A stretch of DNA of 12,436 nt. Origin: Gemmatimonadaceae bacterium (GTDB taxonomy: Bacteria; Gemmatimonadota; Gemmatimonadetes; Gemmatimonadales; Gemmatimonadaceae). Location: contig JAICUE010000032.1 in assembly GCA_025936015.1 (NCBI GenBank), positions 1 through 12,436 on the forward strand, written 5' to 3'. How positions within the stretch are numbered: position 1 is the first letter of the stretch; the number at the start of each line of letters is the position of its first letter. Both the position numbers and the translations under genes were made by a program. Below are positions 6,049-12,311 of this stretch, one piece after another. The notes beneath the pieces are model-generated. The model searched no databases and was not told the origin of the DNA. It saw only the letters and a list, made by a program, of their open reading frames with translations.

Positions 6049-8111
6049 CGGCGGAGGGGACGCGTCGAGGGGCGGATGATACCGAGGCTCTGACGGACCA
6101 TCACTTCGCGCGCGAGCATCGCGCTGCACGCGGCCGCCGGCCGGGGCTGACAGAACAGGAAGCCCTGCCAGTAGTCGCAGTGATGGTCCCGGAGGAACTC
6201 GAGCTGCTCGCGCGTCTCGACACCCTCGGCGATGACGTGGAGCTTGAGCGACCGGGCGAGCGCGATGACCGCTTCGGCGATCGCCGCATCGTCCGGGTCG
6301 GTCGCGATCTGTCCGACGAAGGAGCGGTCGATCTTGAGCGAGTCGGCGGGAAAGAGCCGGAGGGCGCTGAGCGAGGAGTAGCCCGTCCCGAAGTCGTCGA
6401 TCGAGATGCGGACGCCGAGCCGCTTCAGCTCGCGGAGCTTGCCTAACGCATCGCCGTCGCTCTGCATCGCCATGCTCTCGGTCAGCTCGAGCTCGAGCGT
6501 CTCCGGCGGGATGTGCGTCTCGGCGAGGATCTCGGCGACGAGCGAGGCGAAGTCCGCTTGCTGGAGCTGCCGCACCGACAGGTTGACGGCCGCGCGGATC
6601 TCGGGAAGCCCGGCATCGTGCCACTCGCGCAGCTGCCGGCAGGCGGTCCGCAGGACCCACTCGCCGATCGGGACGATCAGCCCGGTCGTCTCGGCGAGCG
6701 CGACGAATGCGTCAGGCGCGAGGAGCCCGAGCTCGGGATGGTGCCAGCGAAGCACCGTTTCCATCGCGCAGATGCGGCGCGTGCTCATCGCGACGATCGG
6801 CTGGTAGAACAGCTCGAGCTCGCCGTTAGGCAGTGCCCGGCGGAGGCGGTTCTCCAGCGTCAGCTGCTCGAGCGCGCGGGCGTTCATCGCCGGGGCGTAG
6901 AGCTGGACGGTGTCGCGCCCCTGGGTCTTGGCCCGGTACATCGCCGTGTCGGCGTTCTTGAGCAGTGTCTCGCCGTCGTCGCCGTCGTTCGGATAGAGGC
7001 TGACGCCGACGCTGGCCGAGACGAACAGCTCGCGCCCGTCGATGACGATCGGGTGCTTGAGCGTCTCGCGCACGCGCCGGGCGACGACGGTGGCGTCCTC
7101 GACCTTCTGGACCGAGGGCACGAGAATGGTGAACTCGTCGCCGCCGATCCGGGTGACGGTGTCGTCGTCGCGGAGGAGCGCGCGGATCCGGCGGGCGACC
7201 ACCTGGAGCAGCTTGTCGCCGACCGAGTGGCCGAGCGAATCGTTGATCAGCTTGAACCGGTCGAGGTCGAGGAAGAAGACACCGAGCTGTGTCCCGGTGC
7301 GGTGGGCGCTGGCGATCGCGACGTCGAGCCGGTCGAGAAAGAGCTGACGGTTAGGCAGCCCGGTGAGCGTGTCGTGATAGGCGAGGTGCTCGATCTGCGT
7401 CGCGGCGTCGATCGCGCTGCGACGTTCGTCCTCGAGCAGCCAGATCACCATGCCGAGGGCGATCGAGAACTGGAGCAGGAAGTCGATGATGTTGAGCGCC
7501 GGCGTGTATGACGCCGTGTGGCCAGCCACGTAGGCAAAGACGGCAAGGCCGAGGTAGTGCAGCTGCTCGGCGCCGTACAGGAGGAAGGAAACACCGACGA
7601 GGCGATGTCCAAAGCCGGCATGCCACGGTCGCGCGCGGAGGATGAGGCGTGCGGCGACGAAGAATGCCGTCGCGCTGATCGCGGTGCGAACGATGGTGCG
7701 AACCAGCGCGGGGACCGGCGCCTGCAAGCTCGCGCCGAGCGCGAGGACAACGAGCGGCATCGCGACACCGATCGCGACCGCCGCGATGAGGTGCCAACGC
7801 TGCCGCACCGCGGTGACCGATTGGCGCGCGGTGATCTCGTACGAGCCGAACATCAGCCAGACGACGCGGAGGAGCGCGGCCGTCATCGAGACCACGCTGA
7901 TGGCGACGTACAACGCGCCGCTGGTATGTCCCGCGTCGCGGAGCATCGTGCTCGCGGCGACCGCGATGACCATGGTAGCCGCGGCGAACCAGGCGCGTGT
8001 CCAGTGACGGAGGTATCCGTGCTGGAAGACGCGCTGGAAGTGGGCGAAGACGACGCCGGTAAAGAGGGCGCCGACGGCCTGAACGAGGAGAGTCGAAACG
8101 GTGGACGACAT
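6045..8111 (-). CDS. membrane GGDEF-EAL cyclic-di-GMP turnover protein
   Basis: 688 residues. Residues 1-225 contain about six to seven hydrophobic segments forming an unrecognised membrane sensor, ending in a short linker (EDERRSAIDAATQIEHLAYHD). The GGDEF domain (about 240-405) has GLPNR, FFLDLDRFKLIND, intact GGDEF (323-327) and an RxxD inhibitory site exactly five residues before it, so diguanylate cyclase activity with product inhibition is expected. The EAL domain (about 415-665) keeps the phosphodiesterase residues: Glu451 in ETVLRW (the EAL triplet is ETV here), N510 in VNLS, ELTES, DDFG (572-575), K593 in LKID, AEGVE (628-632) and QGFLF. It is therefore likely bifunctional, controlling motility or biofilm via c-di-GMP at the inner membrane. 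Start at ATG 8111; a CRP-like box lies upstream. Confidence 0.92.
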   Translation of the reverse strand: MSSTVSTLLVQAVGALFTGVVFAHFQRVFQHGYLRHWTRAWFAAATMVIAVAASTMLRDAGHTSGALYVAISVVSMTAALLRVVWLMFGSYEITARQSVTAVRQRWHLIAAVAIGVAMPLVVLALGASLQAPVPALVRTIVRTAISATAFFVAARLILRARPWHAGFGHRLVGVSFLLYGAEQLHYLGLAVFAYVAGHTASYTPALNIIDFLLQFSIALGMVIWLLEDERRSAIDAATQIEHLAYHDTLTGLPNRQLFLDRLDVAIASAHRTGTQLGVFFLDLDRFKLINDSLGHSVGDKLLQVVARRIRALLRDDDTVTRIGGDEFTILVPSVQKVEDATVVARRVRETLKHPIVIDGRELFVSASVGVSLYPNDGDDGETLLKNADTAMYRAKTQGRDTVQLYAPAMNARALEQLTLENRLRRALPNGELELFYQPIVAMSTRRICAMETVLRWHHPELGLLAPDAFVALAETTGLIVPIGEWVLRTACRQLREWHDAGLPEIRAAVNLSVRQLQQADFASLVAEILAETHIPPETLELELTESMAMQSDGDALGKLRELKRLGVRISIDDFGTGYSSLSALRLFPADSLKIDRSFVGQIATDPDDAAIAEAVIALARSLKLHVIAEGVETREQLEFLRDHHCDYWQGFLFCQPRPAAACSAMLAREVMVRQSLGIIRPSTRPLRR

Positions 8112-8117
8112 ATCTAA

Positions 8118-8148
8118 TACTGACGAGTACGGCAGGATTATGTCAGTA
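8118..8148. promoter_or_regulatory. inverted repeat in the GGDEF-EAL promoter region
   Basis: TACTGAC (8118-8124) and GTCAGTA (8142-8148) are perfect 7-base inverted copies spaced 17 bases apart, just upstream of the start codon at 8111 and overlapping the proposed -10. They could form an operator for a repressor. Confidence 0.3.
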
Positions 8149-8176
8149 GATTCACCGTTTCGTGACGCGGGTCACA
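8137..8176 (-). promoter_or_regulatory. candidate CRP/FNR-type activated promoter of the GGDEF-EAL gene
   Basis: On the minus strand TGTGA-N6-TCACG (8161-8176) matches the CRP half-site pattern TGTGA-N6-TCACA in 9 of 10 positions. A -10-like CATAAT sits at 8137-8142. The implied start near 8130 places the box centre about 39 bases upstream, close to class II CRP geometry, and the -35 region is accordingly poor. No Shine-Dalgarno is evident in the short leader. Confidence 0.35.
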
Positions 8177-8231
8177 GGGGCGGCCGCGCGGGTTATTCGC
8201 ACTTGGTACTAATTGGGCGGGCAGCCAGGTT

Positions 8232-8332
8232 GCGAGGCTGTAAGCGATAAGCTGCAAGCAGGCAGCGAACGGCGTCGAAGGTGCGCAACCTCGACGCCGT
8301 TCGCTCCCTGCTTATCGCTTACAGCTTATCGC
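8232..8332. repeat. long imperfect hairpin repeat, copy 1
   Basis: The inner stem is AGCGAACGGCGTCG pairing with CGACGCCGTTCGCT. The outer arms carry GCTGTAAGCGATAAGC on the left and its complement on the right (8310-8332). It begins 17 bases past the stop of the DUF892 gene (minus strand), so it may end that transcript, and it belongs to the same family as 12221-12306. Confidence 0.65.
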
Positions 8333-8349
8333 CGCCTTACGCTACTGCG

Positions 8350-8952
8350 TCAGGCGCGCGCTGACGCCCGGGTGCTGGCTCGTCCCGCCGGCGACTTCGC
8401 TCGCGAGCGGGAGGCGACTTCGGGCTCGACGGAGGACTCGATCGGCGCGCCTTCCTCGGATGCGGCGCTGAGAGCATCGAGGGCGCCGGGTGCCTGGGCC
8501 TCGAGGAACTTCGCCATCGCCTCTTCCTGGGCGAGGTTCTGCTGCAGCAGCGCGGCCGATTCGGCGAAGCCTAACGCTTTCGCGAGGACGATCGCGCTGC
8601 GATAGCCGGCGATCTCATAGTGCTCGACGCGAAGGCCTGAGCCGAGGTTGAATGCCTCGAGCATCTCCGGCGTCGGATCTTCCTCTTCCTTGAAGGAATC
8701 GTGTTCCTCCTTCAGGCCGAGGGCGGCGTCGCACTTGGTCGCCTTCGTCTTGAGTCCCGCCGCCTCGAAGGCGCGGCCGAGGGTATCGATGTGCCCTTCG
8801 GTCTCGTTCGCGTGATCCGCGATGCGCTGCTTGATGGCGGGATTGCTCGTCTCCTTCGCCATCATCTTCAGTCCCTTCAAGAAAGTCTTCTCCGCGTAGA
8901 GCAGATCGCGCAGCTCGTGCTTGAACAGCTTCGTGAGATCGTCGACGGCCAT
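8350..8952 (-). CDS. DUF892 / YciE-like ferritin-like protein
   Basis: 200 residues from the ATG at 8952. Residues 1-160 match the DUF892 four-helix bundle: DDLTKLFKHELRDLLYAEKTFLKGL (helix 1 with the conserved Glu and the YAEK motif), MAKETSNPAIKQRIADHANETEGHIDTL (helix 2), GLRVEHYEIAGYRSAIVLAKALG (helix 3) and LLQQNLAQEEAMAKFL (helix 4). The Glu and His residues placed as in ferritin-like di-iron proteins are present (E13, E50-H54 area, E110-H111-E113, E143-E144). YciE relatives are stress-associated and the reaction is not established. The last 40 residues are an Ala/Ser/Arg/Lys tail (SRSRAKSPAGRASTRASARA), an extension beyond the usual family length that might bind nucleic acid (inference). 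The TTA codon in A-L-G-F lies in a GCCTAAC motif. Transketolase lies 81 bases upstream on the same strand. Confidence 0.88.
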   Translation of the reverse strand: MAVDDLTKLFKHELRDLLYAEKTFLKGLKMMAKETSNPAIKQRIADHANETEGHIDTLGRAFEAAGLKTKATKCDAALGLKEEHDSFKEEEDPTPEMLEAFNLGSGLRVEHYEIAGYRSAIVLAKALGFAESAALLQQNLAQEEAMAKFLEAQAPGALDALSAASEEGAPIESSVEPEVASRSRAKSPAGRASTRASARA

Positions 8953-9012
8953 GTTCCCCGGTCCCGTTGGTTGGAGAACCGTGAGGGGCAGACTCCGTGC
9001 CGATTTGCCGAC

Positions 9013-9028
9013 GCCGGCCTATGCCGGC
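9013..9028 (-). terminator. short GCCGGC stem after transketolase
   Basis: GCCGGC, four bases, GCCGGC lies 5 bases beyond the transketolase stop. A GAC/GTC outer pair can extend it with a bulge. No T-run follows, so read-through into the DUF892 gene is possible. Confidence 0.25.
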
Positions 9029-9033
9029 TGCAG

Positions 9034-11076
9034 TCATCTCCCGAGCAGCTGGTTCGCGGCGGCGACGACCTTGTCGACGGTCAGGCCGAGCTCTTCGTAG
9101 ATGCGCTGATACGGGGCGGACGCGCCGTAGTGGTCGATGCCGATGATCTCGCCGTCGCCACCGACCCAGCGGTACCACGACATCGGGTGGGCCGCTTCGA
9201 TCGCGACTTTCTTCGCCCCGGGAACGAGCACGCTGTCGCGGTAGCTGATCGGCTGCCGGGCGAAGATCTCGTGGCTCGGCATGCTGACGACGCGCGCGGC
9301 GACGCCCTGCGCGCTGAGCTTCTCATACGCGGCGATCGCGATCGCGACTTCGCTCCCGCTCGACATGATGACGACGTCCGGCTTGCCGCTCTTCGCGTCG
9401 CCGAGGACGTAGGCACCCTTCGCGACCCCACTCGCCGGGGCGTACTTCTTCCGGTCGATGAAGCCGAGCTTCTGCCGAGTGAGAACGAGCGCAGTCGGTC
9501 CGGTGTCGTGAAGCAGGGCGGCGCGCCACGCCTCGACGGTCTCGCCCGCGTCGGCGGGACGGATGGTCGTCATCTGCGGGATGACGCGAAGGGCGGTGAG
9601 CTGCTCGATCGGCTGGTGGGTCGGTCCGTCTTCCCCGAGCCCGATCGAGTCGTGGGTGAAGACGTAGATGACGCGGCGCTTCATGAAGGCAGCGAGCCGG
9701 ATCGCCGGCCGCATGTAATCCGAGAAGACGAGGAATGTCCCGCCGTAGGGAATGACGCCGCCGTGCAGCGACATTCCGTTCATGATCGCCGTCATCCCGT
9801 GCTCGCGGATGCCGAAGTGCATGTTGCGCCCTTCGGGGGTGCTCGGGGTGAAGGTGTCGATGTTCTTCAGCATCGTGTTGTTCGACGGCGCGAGATCGGC
9901 CGAGCCGCCCATCAGCTCGGGGACCACGGCGGCAAGCGCATTGATCACGACACCCGACGCGGCGCGACTGGCCACCGCGCCCGTTTCCGCGTTGAAGGTG
10001 GGCAGCGCCTTCTCCCAACCGTCAGGCAGCCGGCCGGCGAGCCGGCGATCGAGCTCGGCGGCATCGGCGGGGAACGCCGAGCGATACTCGGCGAATGCGT
10101 TCTGCCAGGTTCCCTGGAGCGCGGTGCCCTTCTCACGGGTGGTGCGGCAGTGGGCGAGCGCCTCGGGAGGAACGAAGAACGGCTCCTGCGACGGCCAGCC
10201 GAGGTTCTCCTTGGTGAGCTTGATCTCCTCGACGCCTAACGGTTCGCCGTGGGCCTTCGAGCTGTCATGGCGATTGGGGCTGCCATAGCCGATGTGCGTG
10301 CGCATCACGACCAGCGTCGGCCGGTCGGTGACCTTCTTCGCCGCGGCGATGACGTCGTCGATCGCGCCGAGGTCGTTGATGTCGGGGAGATGGAGGACGT
10401 GCCAGCCGTACGCCTCGAAGCGCTTGGCGGTGTCGTCGGTGAAGGTGAGCTCGGTCGAACCGTCGATGGTGATGTGGTTGTCGTCGTAGAACCCGATCAG
10501 CTTGCCCAGCCCGAAGTGACCGGCGAAGGACGAGACCTCATGCGAGATCCCTTCCATCATGTCGCCGTCGCTGCAGATGAAGTACGTGTAGTGATCGATG
10601 ATCGAGTGCCCCTCGCGGTTGAACTTCGCCGCGAGGTGTGCTTCGGCGACGGCCATGCCGACAGCGTTGCCCATCCCCTGGCCTAACGGTCCGGTGGTCG
10701 TCTCGACGCCGCGGGTGTAGCCAAGCTCGGGGTGCCCCGGCGTGTGGCTCTCCCACTGGCGGAAGCTCTTGATGTCGTCGAGGGTGAGTCCGTAGCCGGT
10801 GAGATAGAGGCAGCTGTACAGCAGCATCGACGCGTGGCCGCACGAGAGCACGAAGCGATCGCGATTCGCCCAGTGCGGATCGGCGGGATTGTGCCGCATG
10901 TGCTTGGTGAACAGCATGTAGCCGAGCGGCGCGAGCGCCATCGGCGTGCCCGGGTGTCCGGAGTCGGCTTTCTGGACCGCGTCCATCGCGAGGGTGCGGA
11001 TGGTGTCGATGCAGAGCCTGTCGATCGACGAGGTCGCCGGGATCGGACGCGGAAGCGCGGGAGCGGATGAGGCCAC
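9034..11076 (-). CDS. tkt: transketolase
   Basis: 680 residues from a GTG at 11076, chosen for the GGAG at 11084-11087 (spacing 7) and the usual family length; the frame stays open to an ATG at 11163. It transfers two-carbon ketol units between sugar phosphates in the pentose phosphate and Calvin-type pathways, using thiamine diphosphate and a divalent metal in the cytosol. All landmarks are present: KADSGHPGTPM near the start (H41), FVLSCGHASMLLY, TTGPLGQGMGNAVGMA, the ThDP motif CSDGDMMEG...DDNHITIDG (about 169-206), HIGYGSPN, DLAPSNNT, FGIREHGMTAIMNG, the second-domain signature HDSIGLGEDGPTHQPIEQL, and a C-terminal domain with SSGSEVAIA. No defect is visible. Two TTA codons (both L-G) coincide with GCCTAAC motifs at 10234 and 10681. 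It is divergent from the zinc-ribbon gene, with 172 bases between. Confidence 0.97.
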   Translation of the reverse strand: MASSAPALPRPIPATSSIDRLCIDTIRTLAMDAVQKADSGHPGTPMALAPLGYMLFTKHMRHNPADPHWANRDRFVLSCGHASMLLYSCLYLTGYGLTLDDIKSFRQWESHTPGHPELGYTRGVETTTGPLGQGMGNAVGMAVAEAHLAAKFNREGHSIIDHYTYFICSDGDMMEGISHEVSSFAGHFGLGKLIGFYDDNHITIDGSTELTFTDDTAKRFEAYGWHVLHLPDINDLGAIDDVIAAAKKVTDRPTLVVMRTHIGYGSPNRHDSSKAHGEPLGVEEIKLTKENLGWPSQEPFFVPPEALAHCRTTREKGTALQGTWQNAFAEYRSAFPADAAELDRRLAGRLPDGWEKALPTFNAETGAVASRAASGVVINALAAVVPELMGGSADLAPSNNTMLKNIDTFTPSTPEGRNMHFGIREHGMTAIMNGMSLHGGVIPYGGTFLVFSDYMRPAIRLAAFMKRRVIYVFTHDSIGLGEDGPTHQPIEQLTALRVIPQMTTIRPADAGETVEAWRAALLHDTGPTALVLTRQKLGFIDRKKYAPASGVAKGAYVLGDAKSGKPDVVIMSSGSEVAIAIAAYEKLSAQGVAARVVSMPSHEIFARQPISYRDSVLVPGAKKVAIEAAHPMSWYRWVGGDGEIIGIDHYGASAPYQRIYEELGLTVDKVVAAANQLLGR

Positions 11077-11160
11077 GGATGTGCTCCGGATGATGGCGGG
11101 CGGAAATCGACGCACGCGGATCGCGCGCGGATACCTGCAAGCTAGCAGCAGCGGTTGGTG

Positions 11161-11180
11161 CATGGCAGTACGCTGCCGTG
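11161..11180. other. hairpin with 4-base loop between divergent genes
   Basis: CATGGCAG, TACG, CTGCCGTG form an 8-bp stem with one wobble-type position, in the 172-base gap between transketolase and the zinc-ribbon gene. It may lie in the transketolase leader. Confidence 0.3.
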
Positions 11181-11191
11181 TCGCTCGTCAC

Positions 11192-11221
11192 TCGACCGTC
11201 GCGCGCGCGGTTCGTTAGAAT
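11192..11221 (+). promoter_or_regulatory. candidate sigma-70-type promoter for the zinc-ribbon gene
   Basis: TCGACC (11192-11197, 4 of 6 bases of TTGACA), an 18-base spacer and TAGAAT (11216-11221, 5 of 6 bases of TATAAT). The implied start near 11228 leaves a leader of about 20 bases containing the GGAG at 11238-11241. Confidence 0.4.
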
Positions 11222-11248
11222 GAGATCGCAGCCTCACGGAGCGATGCG

Positions 11249-11617
11249 ATGAAATGCCCGAAGTGCTCGGCCAACATGGAGAAAGTGCGGACGCCGGAAG
11301 CGACGGTGGACCGCTGCACGCACTGCCGCGGGATGTGGTTCGACATGCTCGAGCACCAGGATGTCGCGCCGCCGGCGGCGAAGGAGCTCGACGTCGGGAG
11401 CTCGGGTGTCGGGCGGAAGTACGACAAGGTCGAGCCGGTGCTCTGTCCGGTGGACAAGCAGCGCATGACGCGCATGACCGCGCTCGGGCAGTCGCACATT
11501 CACTACGAGCAGTGCCCGATCTGCGGTGGCGTGTTCTTCGATGCCGGTGAGTTCCGCGACTTCAAGACGGAATCGATCGGCGACGTGGTCCGCGGATTGT
11601 TCGGCCGCGCGAAGTGA
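11249..11617 (+). CDS. zf-TFIIB zinc-ribbon protein
   Basis: 122 residues with GGAG 7 bases before the ATG. Two zinc-ribbon units are visible. The first has C3-P-K-C6 and C23-T-H-C26 followed by RGMWFD, the hallmark of the TFIIB-type zinc-binding family (zf-TFIIB). The second has C66-P-V-D69 and C89-P-I-C92 followed by GGVFFDAGEF, with Asp replacing the second Cys, so metal binding there may be altered or use Asp. The linker (residues 38-62) is polar and probably flexible. No signal peptide is seen. Such proteins are widespread in bacteria without a proven role; nucleic-acid or protein binding is inferred. The stop overlaps the start of the following gene (TGATG), indicating an operon with translational coupling. 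Confidence 0.85.
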   Translation: MKCPKCSANMEKVRTPEATVDRCTHCRGMWFDMLEHQDVAPPAAKELDVGSSGVGRKYDKVEPVLCPVDKQRMTRMTALGQSHIHYEQCPICGGVFFDAGEFRDFKTESIGDVVRGLFGRAK

Positions 11618-12228
11618 TGCCGGTTCGCCGCCTCGTTCTCTTCGCGGTCGCGCTCTTCCTCGTGATCGCGGCGATCGGGGTCGCGTTGCAGCGCCAGGCT
11701 GCCGCGCTCGGCGGGGTACTCGGCCCGCACGAGCGGACGAGCGTGACGCAGGCGATGGTCGTCGAGCGGATGCAGGCGGTGGCGAAGCTGGTGACGAGCG
11801 AGACGATGGTGCGCGACGTCATCACCTACGAGAACACCTGGTACGGCTCGACGAAGCGCTCGCTGGTGGTGGTGACGGGAAAGATCAACGCCGGCGTCAA
11901 CCTCGACCGCGGCACCGCGGTGACGGTGGACGACAAGGCGCACGTCATAACGCTGGCGCTGCCGAAGGCGGAGATCCTCGGCGTCGAGATCACCGACATG
12001 CGGACCTACGACGAGCGCGGCGGCCTCTGGAACCCGTTCACCCCGGCCGACCGCGATGCGATCATCCGCCTCGCCCGCGCACAGTTAGGCAGGTCGGCCT
12101 ACGAGATGAAGATCCTCGACCACGCTGAGCAGAGCGCGAAGACGCTGCTCGAGGGGATGTTCTCGACGGATGGGTATGTCGCGCATGTCGAGTTCGTGGC
12201 GAGACTCGAGACCAACACCGGCCATTAG
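11617..12228 (+). CDS. membrane-anchored DUF4230 protein
   Basis: 203 residues from the ATG at 11617, whose A is the last base of the preceding stop; a GTG at 11614 would add one residue. An uncleaved-looking hydrophobic N-terminus (RRLVLFAVALFLVIAAIGVAL) anchors the protein, with the rest probably outside the cytoplasm. Residues about 45-195 fit DUF4230: VERMQAVAKLVTSETMVRDVITYEN, then SLVVVTGKINAGVNLDRGTAVTVDDKAHVITLALPKAEILGVEI, followed by a helical region ending in VEFVARLE. The pattern of a strand, AGVDL-like motif and LP.A.IL is typical of the family, whose function is unknown. One TTA codon (Q-L-G-R) lies in a GTTAGGC motif at 12084. The last codons and stop lie in the left arm of a dispersed hairpin repeat. 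Confidence 0.85.
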   Translation: MPVRRLVLFAVALFLVIAAIGVALQRQAAALGGVLGPHERTSVTQAMVVERMQAVAKLVTSETMVRDVITYENTWYGSTKRSLVVVTGKINAGVNLDRGTAVTVDDKAHVITLALPKAEILGVEITDMRTYDERGGLWNPFTPADRDAIIRLARAQLGRSAYEMKILDHAEQSAKTLLEGMFSTDGYVAHVEFVARLETNTGH

Positions 12229-12306
12229 CCATGAGCCTTTAGCTGTCAGCGACGGCGGCACTGCACTGACGCAGTCGCTTCCTGCTAATGGCTAACAGCT
12301 AATGGC
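12221..12306. repeat. long imperfect hairpin repeat, copy 2, probable bidirectional terminator
   Basis: Outer arms GCCATTAGC (12221-12229) and GCTAATGGC (12298-12306) are perfectly complementary, and an inner GCGAC/GTCGC pair exists. It lies between the convergent stops at 12228 and 12312 and contains the stop codon of the DUF4230 gene. The right arm (12284-12306) matches that of copy 1 in layout. Confidence 0.6.
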
Positions 12307-12311
12307 TGCCG

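Noticed and set aside
6513..7511. 332-codon plus-strand reading frame
   Set aside because: Antisense to the GGDEF-EAL catalytic domains; a repetitive acidic/Arg product without motifs.
8232..8332. CRISPR-like or small-RNA gene at the long hairpin
   Set aside because: There is a single inverted unit with no regularly spaced direct repeats, and no promoter-like hexamers or T-run to support an independent RNA gene.
8701..10239. 512-codon plus-strand reading frame across two genes
   Set aside because: Antisense to DUF892 and transketolase; composition is typical of a high-GC shadow frame.
1876..12090. GCCTAAC and GTTAGGC match the integron attC core patterns RYYYAAC and GTTRRRY
   Set aside because: The copies are hundreds of bases apart, lie mostly inside conserved genes, lack the paired R'/R'' spacing and stem of attC sites, and no integrase or cassette structure is present.
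1876..12090. TTAGGC as a telomere-like repeat
   Set aside because: Copies are single and dispersed, never tandem, in an ordinary bacterial gene context.
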